A stretch of 64,000 bases of DNA, taken from Pelobacter sp. GTDB lineage: Bacteria; Desulfobacterota; Desulfuromonadia; Geobacterales; Pseudopelobacteraceae. The stretch is taken from positions 124,001 to 188,000 of the forward strand of contig JAVBXN010000020.1 of NCBI GenBank assembly GCA_030824515.1. Direction: 5' to 3'. How positions within the stretch are numbered: the stretch's first letter is position 1; each line of letters begins with the position of its first letter. The notes beneath the pieces are model-generated. The model did not search any database and was not told where the DNA came from. It saw only the letters and a list, made by a program, of their open reading frames with translations. A program made the position numbers and the translations under genes. Positions 7,477 through 17,766 of this stretch are shown here, one piece after another.

Positions 7477-9822
7477 ATGAAAGAAAGCCAGCAATCGCTC
7501 AGTTTGCGTACCCTCGAAGACATCAGCACGATCATTTTGCATTCACACGACCTGCAGGAAACCCTCGACAACATTGTGACACTGGTAGCCAAACGCATGG
7601 GCAGCGAAGTCTGTTCGATCTACCTGCTTGAAACCGACGGAGAGACACTGGTGCTGAAAGCCACCAAGGGACTCTCGAAAGCCTCGATCAACCGGGTATC
7701 GATGAAAGTCCATGAAGGTCTGACCGGTCTGGCGGTGGAAAGCCGCGACATGGTCATGACCGACAACGCCCCTTCTCACCCGCGCTACAAATATTTTAAA
7801 GAATCAAAAGAAGAGCGCTTCCTCTCTTTTTTGGGACTGCCGCTGTTCGAACATAAGGCTCCGATCGGAGCCATCGTCGTTCAAACCCGTGAGGCGCGCC
7901 GTTTTAGCGAGGATGAAATCAGCGCTCTGCGCACGATCACATTCCAGATCGGCAGCATCATTCACAATGCCCGACTGCTTGATTCCATCCAGCACAAGGA
8001 ACAGGAGCGGGCCTGGTTTGAGCAGGAACTGGCCAAGGTGAAAAACGGCTCGGTCAACGGTGCGGAACCTTCAAAGAGCGCCGCCAGAAAAACACCCGGT
8101 TCCAAATCACTGGCGGGTACCGCCGTATCGGGAGGCTTCAGTCGCGGCAAAGTCTACATCCTCGACCGGTTCAACGACAAGGTGGTTAAACTGGCCAGGG
8201 TCGGCAGCAAATCGGAAGAGCTGGAAAAGTTCAATATCGCTCTTGAAAAAACCAAGATCCAGACCATCTACATGGAAAAGCGGGTCAGCGAAACCCTCTC
8301 CGCCGATGACGCCGCCATTTTCCATACCCACCTGATGATCCTGGAAGATCGTGGTTTTTCGTCCAAGATCATCGACCTGATTGAAAAAGGACTGGGGGCC
8401 AGTCGCGCCGTACACGATGTCGTGCAGCACTATATTCAGGCTTTTTCCGACATGGCTGACCCGTATCTGCGTGAGCGTTCGGCCGACATGGATGATATCG
8501 GCAGACGCATCATTGATGCCATTGTCGGAAACAACTCCAGCGACATCATGCTCAAGGAAAAAAGGGTGATCGTTGCCGAGGAGATCTTCCCCTCCAACCT
8601 GGCCATGCTCGACCATGACAAAATCCTGGGTATCGTGACCGAAAAGGGCAACGCCTACTCGCATGCGGCGATTATGGCCAAGTCACTGGGAATTCCGGCC
8701 GTACTCGGCATCGATGGGCTGATGTCGGCCGCCAATGTCAAGGATGAAATCATCGTTGACGGCACCTCCGGACACATTTACCTGAACCCGGACGCAGCCA
8801 TCAAGAAAGAATATGTTCGTCTGGAGCAGGATCATGCCGGACGGATGAAGGAACTGGAGGGATTGCGTAACCTTCCGGCTGTCACAACCGACGGGATTGC
8901 CATCACACTGAGTGCCAATATAGGCCTGATTTCCGATGTCAAAGTCGCAAACCTGCACGGCGCCGAGGGGGTCGGGCTTTACCGCACAGAATTTCCCTAT
9001 ATGGCCCGTTCGGCTTTTCCGAACCGTGAAGAACAGGCCAACATCTACCGCAAGATACTGCAAGGATTTCCAGGACAGACCGTCAACATCCGTACGCTGG
9101 ATATCGGCGGTGACAAGGGACTGCCATATTTCACCTATCCCGCCGAGGACAATCCGTTCCTGGGGTGGCGCTCGATCCGGGTATCGCTGGAGCGCCAGGA
9201 CATCTTCAAGGAACAGTTGGCCGGGATACTGCTGGCTTCCCAGGCCGGCAATCCGACCGTGATGTTTCCCCTGATCAGCAGCCTGGACGAGATCCGCCAG
9301 ATCAGGGAGATTATGACTCTTGTCAGAAACGAACTGCTGCGCGAGGGGCACGATGTGCGCGGTTACATCCCGTTCGGAATCATGATCGAAATCCCGGCGG
9401 CGGTGCAGATCATCGAGTATCTGGTGCGGGAAGTGGACTATGTCAGCATCGGCACTAATGACCTGATCCAGTACACTCTGGCGGCCGACCGCAACAACTC
9501 CCGCGTCAAGCAGTACTACGACCCGCACCACCCGGCCATTCTACATTCGATCAAACGGGTCGCCGACGCGGCGGCCAAGGCCGGCAAGAAAGCATCGGTG
9601 TGCGGCGAAATGGCCGCTGATCCGCTGAATGCGCTGTTGTTGGCCGGTATGGGTATCCGCGAATTCAGCCTGTCAGCACCCAGTATCCCGGTCGTCAAAC
9701 AGGCCATCCGCAACCACGGCATGGACGCCTGCCGCAAGCTGGCGCGAACCGTTCTGGCCTGCCGCAGCAGCGCCGATATCAGGCGCTGCCTGGCGAATGC
9801 GCGTAAGAAGTTGTCCCTGTAA
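7477..9822 (+). CDS. ptsP: Phosphoenolpyruvate-protein phosphotransferase PtsP (EI-Ntr)
   Basis: This encodes 781 residues. It is the first enzyme of the nitrogen-type phosphotransfer chain: it autophosphorylates from phosphoenolpyruvate and passes the phosphate to an NPr/HPr-like protein. An N-terminal GAF domain (about 15-165, with VCSIYLLE and FLGLPLFEH) is followed by the EI domains. The phosphorylated His396 lies in GNAYSHAAIMAKSLG. The PEP-binding barrel shows GLYRTEFPYM, IGTNDLIQYTLAADR and the catalytic Cys in VCGEMAADP. Length is as expected for PtsP. The ATG at 7477 is preferred over a GTG at 7459. No NPr or EIIA gene is adjacent. It stands alone between the TPR and alr genes. Confidence 0.93.
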   Translation: MKESQQSLSLRTLEDISTIILHSHDLQETLDNIVTLVAKRMGSEVCSIYLLETDGETLVLKATKGLSKASINRVSMKVHEGLTGLAVESRDMVMTDNAPSHPRYKYFKESKEERFLSFLGLPLFEHKAPIGAIVVQTREARRFSEDEISALRTITFQIGSIIHNARLLDSIQHKEQERAWFEQELAKVKNGSVNGAEPSKSAARKTPGSKSLAGTAVSGGFSRGKVYILDRFNDKVVKLARVGSKSEELEKFNIALEKTKIQTIYMEKRVSETLSADDAAIFHTHLMILEDRGFSSKIIDLIEKGLGASRAVHDVVQHYIQAFSDMADPYLRERSADMDDIGRRIIDAIVGNNSSDIMLKEKRVIVAEEIFPSNLAMLDHDKILGIVTEKGNAYSHAAIMAKSLGIPAVLGIDGLMSAANVKDEIIVDGTSGHIYLNPDAAIKKEYVRLEQDHAGRMKELEGLRNLPAVTTDGIAITLSANIGLISDVKVANLHGAEGVGLYRTEFPYMARSAFPNREEQANIYRKILQGFPGQTVNIRTLDIGGDKGLPYFTYPAEDNPFLGWRSIRVSLERQDIFKEQLAGILLASQAGNPTVMFPLISSLDEIRQIREIMTLVRNELLREGHDVRGYIPFGIMIEIPAAVQIIEYLVREVDYVSIGTNDLIQYTLAADRNNSRVKQYYDPHHPAILHSIKRVADAAAKAGKKASVCGEMAADPLNALLLAGMGIREFSLSAPSIPVVKQAIRNHGMDACRKLARTVLACRSSADIRRCLANARKKLSL

Positions 9823-9936
9823 TGTATTCCTGCTTGCACGCACCGCTTTACAGCTGCTTGCAGGCATGATATTTTACGCGGTCAACAGATTCCGTCCGCA
9901 TTTAAAATTCGACAGGTATTCAGAGGTATCCATATT

Positions 9937-11070
9937 TTGTACGACGGTCGCCCCACCCTGGCCGAAATAGACCTTTCGGCGCTTCATCACAACTTTAAAA
10001 CCATCCGCTCGTCAATCCCGCCACGCACCGAAATTCTTGCGGTTGTAAAAGCCGACGCCTATGGACACGGTTTCATGGACATCAGCCGCGAACTGGAAAA
10101 ACTGGGCGTCAATGCCTTTGGCGTGGCCTTTCTGGCGGAAGGCATCCAGCTCCGCAAAAGCGGCATCGACAAACCGATCCTGCTTCTGGGTGGCGTCTAT
10201 CCGGGGCAGGAGCGTAAATGCATCGGCTACAACATCTCCACCACGGTTTTCACGATGGAGCAGGCACTGGCATTGAATCACGCCGCCGGCAAACTTTTTC
10301 GCAAGGCGCAGCTGCACCTTAAAATTGATACCGGCATGGGCCGGCTCGGGGTTCAATACAATTCCACCCCGCAGTTCCTGGCTGAATTGAAAAAACTGCC
10401 GAACATTGCCCTGGAGGGAATCATCTCCCATTTTGCCAGTGCCGACGAACTGGATGAGTCGGGCCAGTATTTCACCAGGTTGCAGGCCGAGCGTTTCAAC
10501 TGGTCGGTGGCCGAGGTCCGCAAGGCCGGGTATTCCCCACGTTACATCCATATTGCCAACAGCGCCGCCTCCCTTTTGCGGGAAATACCGGGGTGTAACC
10601 TGATCAGGCCTGGTATCGCCCTCTATGGAGCGTTGCCGTCCGCCGACTTCCAGGGCAAGCTGAACATAAAACCGGTGATGCATCTGAAAAGTCGCATTGC
10701 CATGCTCAAACTGATTGAACCGGGAACCACGGTCAGCTATGCCAGACGATTTACAGCCGAAAACAAAACCTTGATCGCCAGTGTTCCGGTCGGCTACGCC
10801 GATGGTTATCCACGTGCTCTCACCAACCGGGGCGAGGTGCTGATCCGTGGACACCGGGCAAAAGTGGTCGGCACGGTCTGCATGGACTGGATAATGCTGG
10901 ACGTAACTGACATTCCTTCAGTTGCGGTTGGAGATGAGGTGGTTCTGCTGGGACCGGACAGCCAGGGCAATGCGATACAGGCTGAAGAGCTGGCCAACTG
11001 GGCCGGCACGATCCCCTACGAGATTTTCTGCGGCATCAGCAAACGGGTTCCGAGAGTCTATCTGAAATAA
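9937..11070 (+). CDS. alr: Alanine racemase
   Basis: This encodes 377 residues. It interconverts L- and D-alanine with pyridoxal phosphate and supplies D-alanine for peptidoglycan. The PLP lysine is Lys38 in [13 protein letters not shown]. The C-terminal barrel contains [10 protein letters not shown], and [14 protein letters not shown] is the conserved region of the second catalytic part. The start is a TTG at 9937 with AGAGGT nine bases upstream; no ATG fits the family N-terminus. selD follows 27 bp downstream on the same strand, so alr-selD-ASKHA may form one message. Confidence 0.95.
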   Translation: MYDGRPTLAEIDLSALHHNFKTIRSSIPPRTEILAVVKADAYGHGFMDISRELEKLGVNAFGVAFLAEGIQLRKSGIDKPILLLGGVYPGQERKCIGYNISTTVFTMEQALALNHAAGKLFRKAQLHLKIDTGMGRLGVQYNSTPQFLAELKKLPNIALEGIISHFASADELDESGQYFTRLQAERFNWSVAEVRKAGYSPRYIHIANSAASLLREIPGCNLIRPGIALYGALPSADFQGKLNIKPVMHLKSRIAMLKLIEPGTTVSYARRFTAENKTLIASVPVGYADGYPRALTNRGEVLIRGHRAKVVGTVCMDWIMLDVTDIPSVAVGDEVVLLGPDSQGNAIQAEELANWAGTIPYEIFCGISKRVPRVYLK

Positions 11071-11097
11071 CACGCGGTTTCAGGAGCAATCTGACAG

Positions 11098-12129
11098 ATG
11101 ATAAAGCTTACACAGCTTGTAAAAGCAGCCGGTTGAGCAGCTAAACTGGGCCCATCAAGCCTGGCGAAGGCCCTGGACGGGCTTTTCACATTCGACGACA
11201 AAAATCTTCTGGTAGGGCCGGAAACCTGCGATGACGCCGGTGTTTACCGGATTGCGCCGGATTGCGCCCTGGTGGAGACTGCCGATATCATCACCCCGCT
11301 GGTTGACGATCCCTACACCTTTGGCCGGATCGCCGCCGCCAATGCGATTTCGGACGTATATGCGATGGGAGCCAGACCTGTAACTGCCATGAACCTGGTC
11401 TTCTTTCCTGTCTGTTCCATGCCGGGTGAGGTTCTGCGTGAAGTGCTGGCCGGCGGGCAGAGCGTTCTGCGGGAAGCGGGGGTCTGCCTGGTTGGTGGTC
11501 ACACGGTCGAGGATGAAGAATTGAAGTACGGTCTGTCCGTGACCGGCCTGGTGCATCCGGACCGGATCATCCGCAACTCCACGGCCCGGCCGGGCGATGT
11601 TCTGCTTCTGACAAAACCGCTGGGCAGCGGCATCATTTCCACTGCCATCAAGGGTGAGATGGCTTCGACCGAATCGATACAGGATGCTGTTCGATGGATG
11701 ACAACACTCAACCGTGATGCGGCAAGGATGATGATCGAACATCAGGCCTCCGCCGCCACGGACGTAACCGGTTTCGGGCTGATCGGCCATGCCTGCGAGA
11801 TGGCGCGGGGCGCAGCGGTCACGATCAGGCTGGAGCTTGCATCAATTCCTCTTTTGAGCGGAGTGTCCGAGCTGGTCAAAGACGGAATGGTACCGGCCGG
11901 CTGCTACCGCAACCGCGACCACTATCTGCCATTCCTGCACATTTCCGAAGATATGGAAGAGGAGCGGATGCTGCCGCTGTTTGACCCGCAAACTTCCGGC
12001 GGACTACTGATCGCGCTGGCCCCCGACAATGCCGGACGTTTTATCTCCGAAGCCGAAGATCAGGGCATTTTCACCCGCAAAATCGGTTCGGTCATGCCGT
12101 CCGGCCAATTCCTGATAGAGATAGCCTGA
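11098..12129 (+). CDS. selD: Selenide, water dikinase SelD, a selenoprotein (UGA at codon 13 = selenocysteine)
   Basis: This encodes 343 residues when the in-frame TGA at 11134-11136 is read as selenocysteine. SelD makes selenophosphate from selenide and ATP, the selenium donor for selenocysteine and selenouridine. The ATG at 11098 has AGGAG 11 bp upstream. The context before and after the [17 protein letters not shown], is the classic catalytic loop of SelD in which residue 13 is Cys or Sec. Downstream are the ATP/metal region [10 protein letters not shown], then [28 protein letters not shown] and [15 protein letters not shown]. Frame and homology run unbroken through the TGA. A standard ORF call would start wrongly at 11272 and lose the active site. 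The ASKHA gene starts 1 bp after its stop. Confidence 0.94.
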
Positions 12130-12130
12130 A

Positions 12131-13372
12131 ATGCCAGAGATCGCGCTAGCCATTGATTTGGGAACCACCACGCTGGCCGCGTCGCTTGTCGATTGCGGCA
12201 ACGGCCGACGCCTTGCGATGCTGGGCGCGATGAATCCGCAACGCAGGTTCGGAGCAGATGTTGTCAGCCGTCTGGATGCCGCCATCAGTTCCGGGAGCGT
12301 GCAGCGGGAGATGACGGACCTGATCCGGGCGGAACTTCTGCGCATGGCCCATGAACTCTGCCGACTGAGCGGAATCGCCTGGGAAGATGTCAGCAGGGCG
12401 GCCATTGCCGGTAATCCGGCCATGCAGCACCTCCTGATGGGATTGCCGCTTAAATCGCTGGCTTTCCCACCCTATCGCCCGCTCTACACCTGCGGAACAA
12501 ATCTCAAGGCCGTCGATCTCGACTGGGATGGCAATGCGGAAATATACGTGTTCCCGATGCCGGGAGGATTCGTGGGGGGCGATACGGTTTCGTTTCTGTA
12601 CGGAGCCGAGCCTGGTGATGCGACACTCTGCCTGGACATGGGCACCAATGGTGAAATAGCGTTGCTGAACGGCGACCGGATCTGGGCAACTTCTGCAGCC
12701 GCCGGACCGGCTTTCGAAGGGGGCAACCTCTCCTGCGGCATGGTTGCGCTGCCGGGTGCGATCAATTCGGTACGCATAGAAGATGACCGGATCAGATTAC
12801 AGGTGATCGGCAACGGTCAACCTCTGGGCATTTGCGGCTCGGCAGCCATCGAAGCGATCACTGAACTGCTCCGCTGCGGAATCCTGGAGGCAAGCGGCAG
12901 GCTGTACGATGCCGATGAGATTTCATCTAATCTCGCCTCCAGGATAATCAGTCATAATGGCGCCAATGCCTTTGTACTTCACCGAGATGCGCAACGCCTG
13001 ATTCTGCTCACCCAGGACGACATTCGTCAGGTACAGCTTGCCAAGAGCGCCATCCGGGCCGGAATCGAGGTTATTGCAGAAAAATCGTGTATACGTTGTC
13101 AGGCTTTGAAGAATGTGATTCTGACCGGATCATTCGGTGCGGTTTTACGTGCGGATTGGCTGAAAACGATTGGAGTTTTTGACAAAAGCATGATACATAT
13201 CACCCGCTTTACGCCCGAAGGGGCGCTGGTCGGAGTTGAAACGGCTCTGGTACGGGGCGACGCCTTCGGATCTGTCGAGGACTTCGGCCAACGTTTCCGG
13301 GTGGTACCGCTCTCGGGCACACCAATCTTTGAGACAAGATTTATTCAAAATATTAACTTTCCACTTTCCTGA
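12131..13372 (+). CDS. ASKHA-domain protein related to RACo (corrinoid-protein reductive activators), without the ferredoxin domain
   Basis: This encodes 413 residues of the ASKHA ATPase fold. The first phosphate loop is visible at ALAIDLGTTTLAASLVD and the DUF4445-type second loop at LCLDMGTNGEIALLNG followed by AGPAFEGG. RACo proteins use ATP to drive reduction of a corrinoid Fe-S protein and normally carry an N-terminal [2Fe-2S] ferredoxin domain; here the protein begins directly at the ASKHA domain, so if it is an activator it needs a separate electron donor. A cysteine pair occurs near residues 319-322 (CIRC), possibly metal-related. The ATG lies 1 bp after the selD stop, indicating tight coupling. 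The gene has no obvious corrinoid methyltransferase nearby. Confidence 0.8.
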   Translation: MPEIALAIDLGTTTLAASLVDCGNGRRLAMLGAMNPQRRFGADVVSRLDAAISSGSVQREMTDLIRAELLRMAHELCRLSGIAWEDVSRAAIAGNPAMQHLLMGLPLKSLAFPPYRPLYTCGTNLKAVDLDWDGNAEIYVFPMPGGFVGGDTVSFLYGAEPGDATLCLDMGTNGEIALLNGDRIWATSAAAGPAFEGGNLSCGMVALPGAINSVRIEDDRIRLQVIGNGQPLGICGSAAIEAITELLRCGILEASGRLYDADEISSNLASRIISHNGANAFVLHRDAQRLILLTQDDIRQVQLAKSAIRAGIEVIAEKSCIRCQALKNVILTGSFGAVLRADWLKTIGVFDKSMIHITRFTPEGALVGVETALVRGDAFGSVEDFGQRFRVVPLSGTPIFETRFIQNINFPLS

Positions 13373-13432
13373 TCTGAACCGTCCAAAACTATATTTGTTG
13401 TTCAATAACAATCGTAATAAGGAGCTTCATAA

Positions 13433-14989
13433 ATGGCAAAAATAACCAGGGCGCTGATCAGTGTTTCCTACAAAAGGGGCATCATCGAGTTTTCAAAAGT
13501 ACTGGCCAGCCATGGAGTTGAAATTCTCTCCACCGGTGGCACCGCCAAGATTCTGCGTGATGCCGGAGTGAACGTAAAGGATGTATCTGATTTCACCGGT
13601 TTTCCAGAGATGCTGGATGGTCGCGTCAAGACCCTGCACCCCAAGGTTCATGGCGGACTGCTCGGCATGCGCTCCAACCCGGAGCATGTTTCCAAGATGA
13701 AAGAGCATGGCATCGAGAACATCGACATGGTGGTGGTCAACCTTTACCCGTTTGAAGCAGCGATAGCCAAGGAAGGTTGCACACTGGAAGATGCAATTGA
13801 AAATATCGATATCGGCGGACCGACCATGCTGCGCTCGGCTGCCAAGAATTACCCCGATGTAACCGTGCTGGTGGATTCATACGACTACGCCATGGTGCTG
13901 GACGAAATGCGGGACAATAATGGCGCTGTGTCGGCCAAGACCAACTTCGGTCTGGCTGTCAAAGTGTTTCAGCACACCGCGGCATATGACGGAGCCATTT
14001 CAAACTATCTCGGTTCGCGCCTGACGGAAGAGGTCCAGGAGTACCCGCCGACATTCTCACTGCAGGTGAAGAAAATGCAGGATCTGCGTTATGGTGAGAA
14101 TCCCCACCAGACCGCGGCCTTCTATGTGGAGAGCGGAATAAACGAACCATGCGTTTCCAATGCCCAGCAGTTGCAGGGCAAGGAACTCTCCTTCAACAAC
14201 ATCATCGACCTGGATGCCGCGATCGAAACGGTCAAGGAATTCGAGCAGAGCGCCGCTGTCATCATCAAACACACCAATCCCTGCGGAGCCGCTTTGGCGG
14301 ATTCACCGCTTACCGCCTATCTCAAGGCCCGGGAATGCGATCCGGTTTCGGCCTTTGGCGGCATCGTCGGGTTCAACCGCACCGTGGATGCCGACACGGC
14401 CAGGGAATTGACATCAACCTTTCTGGAAGCGGTGATCGCTCCCGGTTATACCGATGAAGCGCTGGATATCTTCACGGCCAAGAAGAATGTGCGCGTGATG
14501 CAGGTGCCGCTCCTTAACAGTTACGATCCCAAGGGCTATGACCTGAAACGGGTCACCGGCGGCCTGATGATCCAGGGACGGGATCTGGGTATGATCAACG
14601 CGCTGGATTGCCGCGTGGTCACCGACCGCACACCCTCGGCTTCCGAATACGAAGCGCTCGACTTTGCCTGGCGTGTCTGCAAACATGTCAAATCAAACGC
14701 GATCGTTTTCACCAACCGCGACCAGACCGTCGGTATCGGTGCGGGACAGATGTCCCGGGTGGATTCTTCGAAGATTGCGGTACAAAAGGCGCTGCTGCCG
14801 ACCCAGGGCACGGTGCTGGCCTCGGATGCGTTCTTCCCCTTCCGCGATGGCGTTGATGCCGCCGCGGAAGCCGGTGTCACCGCCATCATCCAGCCGGGCG
14901 GCAGTGTCCGCGATGAAGAGGTGATCAAGGCCGCCAATGAGCACGGCATTGCGATGATCTTCACCAACATGCGCCACTTCCGGCACTAA
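13433..14989 (+). CDS. purH: Bifunctional AICAR transformylase / IMP cyclohydrolase
   Basis: This encodes 518 residues and catalyses the last two steps of purine synthesis, formylating AICAR with 10-formyltetrahydrofolate and closing the ring to IMP. The N-terminal cyclohydrolase (MGS-like) domain has [22 protein letters not shown] and [14 protein letters not shown]. The C-terminal transformylase has [18 protein letters not shown] and the SAFGGI box. The ribosome site AAGGAG lies eight bases before the ATG. It begins a run purH-purD-purE on one strand with gaps of 29 and 39 bp, so the three are probably co-transcribed. Length is the family norm. Confidence 0.97.
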   Translation: MAKITRALISVSYKRGIIEFSKVLASHGVEILSTGGTAKILRDAGVNVKDVSDFTGFPEMLDGRVKTLHPKVHGGLLGMRSNPEHVSKMKEHGIENIDMVVVNLYPFEAAIAKEGCTLEDAIENIDIGGPTMLRSAAKNYPDVTVLVDSYDYAMVLDEMRDNNGAVSAKTNFGLAVKVFQHTAAYDGAISNYLGSRLTEEVQEYPPTFSLQVKKMQDLRYGENPHQTAAFYVESGINEPCVSNAQQLQGKELSFNNIIDLDAAIETVKEFEQSAAVIIKHTNPCGAALADSPLTAYLKARECDPVSAFGGIVGFNRTVDADTARELTSTFLEAVIAPGYTDEALDIFTAKKNVRVMQVPLLNSYDPKGYDLKRVTGGLMIQGRDLGMINALDCRVVTDRTPSASEYEALDFAWRVCKHVKSNAIVFTNRDQTVGIGAGQMSRVDSSKIAVQKALLPTQGTVLASDAFFPFRDGVDAAAEAGVTAIIQPGGSVRDEEVIKAANEHGIAMIFTNMRHFRH

Positions 14990-15018
14990 TACAATCAAGG
15001 CAAAACAGGAACCTGACC

Positions 15019-16293
15019 ATGAAAATACTCGTAATCGGCGGCGGTGGCCGCGAACATGCGCTGGTATGGAAAATTTCCCAGTCCCCCCTGGTGGACAAGC
15101 TGTACTGCGCTCCGGGGAATCCCGGTACCGCCGGACTGGCGGAGAATGTCGCCCTGTGCGTCGATCAGCTCGATGAGCTGCTTGCGTTTGCCAAGGTCAA
15201 TTCAATCGACCTGACGGTGGTCGGTCCCGAACAGCCGCTGTCGCTGGGGATTGTCGATCTTTTCGAAGCCAATGGTCTGAAGGTCTTCGGCCCGTCCAAA
15301 GACGCGGCATTTATCGAGGGGAGCAAAGCCTTCTCGAAAGACCTGATGCATAAGTACAATGTTCCGACCGCGGCCTACGGCGTCTTTACCGATCTGGCCG
15401 AGGCAGAAAGATTCATCGATCAAACCGGTGCTCCGATCGTGGTCAAGGCTGACGGCCTGGCGGCCGGCAAGGGGGTCATCATCGCCCAGACCAGGGATGA
15501 GGCGCTGGATGCGGTGCGCGACATGCTCAGCGGCAACGCCTTCGGCTCTGCCGGGTCACGGGTGGTGATCGAGGAATTCCTGACCGGTGAGGAGGCTTCG
15601 TTCCTGGTGATAACCGACGGCCGGCAGATCATACCGCTGGCGAGCGCACAGGATCACAAGGCCATTTTCGATGGTGACAAGGGCCCCAACACCGGCGGGA
15701 TGGGCGCCTACTCCCCCGCCCCGGTGGTAAATGCCGACATACATGAAAAGGCGATGCGCCAGGTGCTGCGACCGGCCATTGACGGCATGGCCGCCGAGGG
15801 TCGAACCTATCGCGGGGTTTTGTATGCCGGTTTGATGGTAAAGGATGGCCAGGTGAAAACCCTGGAGTTCAATGCCCGCTTCGGCGACCCGGAGTGTCAG
15901 CCTCTGTTGATGAGGATGAAGTCGGACATAGTGCCGGTTCTGCTGGCAGTTGCCAATGGCGACCTGGCCGGCCTGGATATCGAGTGGCATGACAAGGCGG
16001 CAGTCTGTGTGGTGATGGCCGCGGCCGGTTATCCTGGCGATTACCAGAAGGGCGATGCCATCGAAGGTCTGGAGCAGGCCGCCAGCCTGGAGGATGTCTA
16101 TGTGTTTCATGCCGGAACGGCAACCCGTGACGGATCATGCGTTACCAACGGTGGCCGGGTTCTGGGAGTGACCGCGTTGGGCGGCACGGTAAAAGAGGCT
16201 ATTGCCGGCGCCTATGCCGGGGTTGCCCGCATTTCCTGGCCCGGAGTCCAGTACCGCAGCGACATAGGTCGCAAGGCTCTTGATCGCGTTTGA
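15019..16293 (+). CDS. purD: Phosphoribosylamine-glycine ligase
   Basis: This encodes 424 residues, the family length. It makes glycinamide ribonucleotide from phosphoribosylamine, glycine and ATP, the second step of purine synthesis. It is an ATP-grasp enzyme: the N-terminal Rossmann start MKILVIGGGGREHALVWK, then APGNPGTAG, VVGPEQPLSLGI, FSKDLMHKYNVPTAAY, the ATP lysine-rich loop VKADGLAAGKGV and the metal-binding FNARFGDPECQ. The AGGAA ribosome site is weak. It lies between purH and purE and shares their orientation. Confidence 0.97.
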   Translation: MKILVIGGGGREHALVWKISQSPLVDKLYCAPGNPGTAGLAENVALCVDQLDELLAFAKVNSIDLTVVGPEQPLSLGIVDLFEANGLKVFGPSKDAAFIEGSKAFSKDLMHKYNVPTAAYGVFTDLAEAERFIDQTGAPIVVKADGLAAGKGVIIAQTRDEALDAVRDMLSGNAFGSAGSRVVIEEFLTGEEASFLVITDGRQIIPLASAQDHKAIFDGDKGPNTGGMGAYSPAPVVNADIHEKAMRQVLRPAIDGMAAEGRTYRGVLYAGLMVKDGQVKTLEFNARFGDPECQPLLMRMKSDIVPVLLAVANGDLAGLDIEWHDKAAVCVVMAAAGYPGDYQKGDAIEGLEQAASLEDVYVFHAGTATRDGSCVTNGGRVLGVTALGGTVKEAIAGAYAGVARISWPGVQYRSDIGRKALDRV

Positions 16294-16332
16294 TGGACGG
16301 CTGTTTAATTTAATCGATAAGGAACACAATCA

Positions 16333-16833
16333 ATGAATACAGATCCAAAGGTGCTGCTTGTGATGGGAAGCGATTCAGACCTGCCTGTGATGCGGGAAGC
16401 TGCCGACGTTCTCGCCAAATTCGGTATTGCACACGAAATGAGAATTTCATCGGCGCACCGTTCGCCGGTTCGTACCCTGGCGCTTGCTTCCGAAGCAGCC
16501 GGCCGGGGTATAAAGGTCATTATCGCCGGTGCCGGCATGGCGGCCCACCTGGCGGGAGTTGTAGCCGCCAAGACGATCCTGCCGGTGATCGGCGTACCGA
16601 TGCCCGGCGGCGCCCTCAACGGAGTTGACGCTCTCTACTCAACCGTGCAGATGCCGGCCGGCATTCCGGTTGCAACCATGGCGATCGGCAAGGCCGGAGC
16701 GAAGAACGCCGGACTGTTCGCGGTTCAGATTCTGGCCCTCTCGGATGTGCAGCTCTCAATGGCGCTTCAGGAATATCGTATGGAGATGGATAAGGAAGTG
16801 GAGCTTAAGGATCGGGAACTTCAGAACGGCTAG
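16333..16833 (+). CDS. purE: N5-carboxyaminoimidazole ribonucleotide mutase
   Basis: This encodes 166 residues. It converts N5-CAIR to CAIR in purine synthesis (class I PurE, paired with PurK in most bacteria, though no purK is in view). The signature MGSDSDLPVMREAADVL and the active-site ISSAHRSP His are present, followed by GAGMAAHLAGVVAAKTILPVIGVPM. AAGGA lies in front of the ATG. Its stop is 13 bp from the end of convergent truB, and no terminator is visible between them. Confidence 0.95.
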   Translation: MNTDPKVLLVMGSDSDLPVMREAADVLAKFGIAHEMRISSAHRSPVRTLALASEAAGRGIKVIIAGAGMAAHLAGVVAAKTILPVIGVPMPGGALNGVDALYSTVQMPAGIPVATMAIGKAGAKNAGLFAVQILALSDVQLSMALQEYRMEMDKEVELKDRELQNG

Positions 16834-16845
16834 GCAGCAGTCGGG

Positions 16846-17766
16846 TCAGAATGTTTTAAATACGCGTTTGAGAGTTATTTTAGGCTGGACGGCATCGGTG
16901 TCGTCCAGATATTCCGCCACCGCCACGAGTTCCTGATCAAATGACAACCTGACAAGTGCGTTGTTTACACCGGGTAGCGGTATTTCTGATTCAATTCCGC
17001 TCCGTTCCGGAGACCTGCCGTGACAGACCTTTGCCACACCGTCTTGATTCAGTGATATATCCGCCAGATGCCCCAGCGCCGCATACGGCGAAATGCAGTA
17101 TTCCTCAAGATTTCCTTCCTTGGAAGCATTATCAAGCAGGTCCAGTGTAACCGCATTTTGCATCAGGAACGGCCCGCTGGCGGTCCTGCGCAACTCCTTC
17201 AGGCAGGCGCCGCAACCCAGGCTAGCGCCGATGTCATCGGCCAGGGTACGGATGTAACTGCCGCGGGAACAGGTTACGCGAAATGAAACAAAGGGGGATT
17301 CGAACGAGAGCAGTTCCAGCGAATGGATCTCGATCTGACGCGCTGCCCGCTCCACCTGCTGACCCTGGCGGGCCAGTTTGTAGAGCGGTTGGCCGTTCTG
17401 CTTGATGGCCGAGAACATGGGCGGGATCTGGCTGATGGTTCCGGTAAACTTTGCAAAGGTGTCCAGCAGCATTTCCCGAGTGACGAATGTATAATCACGT
17501 TCGGACAGCACTTGACCGGTAATGTCGAGCGTGTCGGTTGCTGTACCGAGCTGCATCAGCGCCTCGTAACACTTGACGCCTTCATCGAGAAAAGGGATGG
17601 CTTTGGTGCCGTCGTTGACCGCTACCGGCAGGACACCGGTGGCAAAAGGATCCAGGGTTCCGGTATGACCGACCCTGCGGGTGCCGATAATACGCCGCAC
17701 CCGGCTGACAACGTCATGAGACGTGATGCCGGGTGGTTTGTCGATGATGATAAATCCATTTATCAA
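16846..17766 (-). CDS. truB: tRNA pseudouridine-55 synthase
   Basis: This encodes 306 residues. TruB makes pseudouridine at position 55 of the tRNA T-arm. The catalytic Asp39 lies in GHTGTLDPFATGVLP; LVGRRVGHTGT-like and the conserved SRGSYIRTLADDIGASLG and ISPYAAL stretches follow. The C-terminal extension beyond the core is short and probably PUA-like. The start ATG overlaps the nrnA stop (ATGA), so translation is coupled. It is the last gene of the rimP-nusA-infB-rbfA-nrnA-truB operon. Confidence 0.95.
   Translation of the reverse strand: MINGFIIIDKPPGITSHDVVSRVRRIIGTRRVGHTGTLDPFATGVLPVAVNDGTKAIPFLDEGVKCYEALMQLGTATDTLDITGQVLSERDYTFVTREMLLDTFAKFTGTISQIPPMFSAIKQNGQPLYKLARQGQQVERAARQIEIHSLELLSFESPFVSFRVTCSRGSYIRTLADDIGASLGCGACLKELRRTASGPFLMQNAVTLDLLDNASKEGNLEEYCISPYAALGHLADISLNQDGVAKVCHGRSPERSGIESEIPLPGVNNALVRLSFDQELVAVAEYLDDTDAVQPKITLKRVFKTF

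Noticed and set aside
8683-9531. Minus-strand open frame of 282 residues opposite ptsP
   Set aside because: The ptsP motifs on the plus strand are complete; the antisense frame lacks a start signal.
11134-11180. A clear SECIS hairpin just after the selD UGA
   Set aside because: A stem can be drawn (CCGGTT with AACTGG) but it includes the UGA itself and is weak; I could not place a convincing bacterial SECIS by eye.
11272-12129. selD called from the internal ATG at 11272
   Set aside because: This start would drop the catalytic N-terminus; the upstream ATG at 11098 with a UGA selenocysteine codon fits the family.
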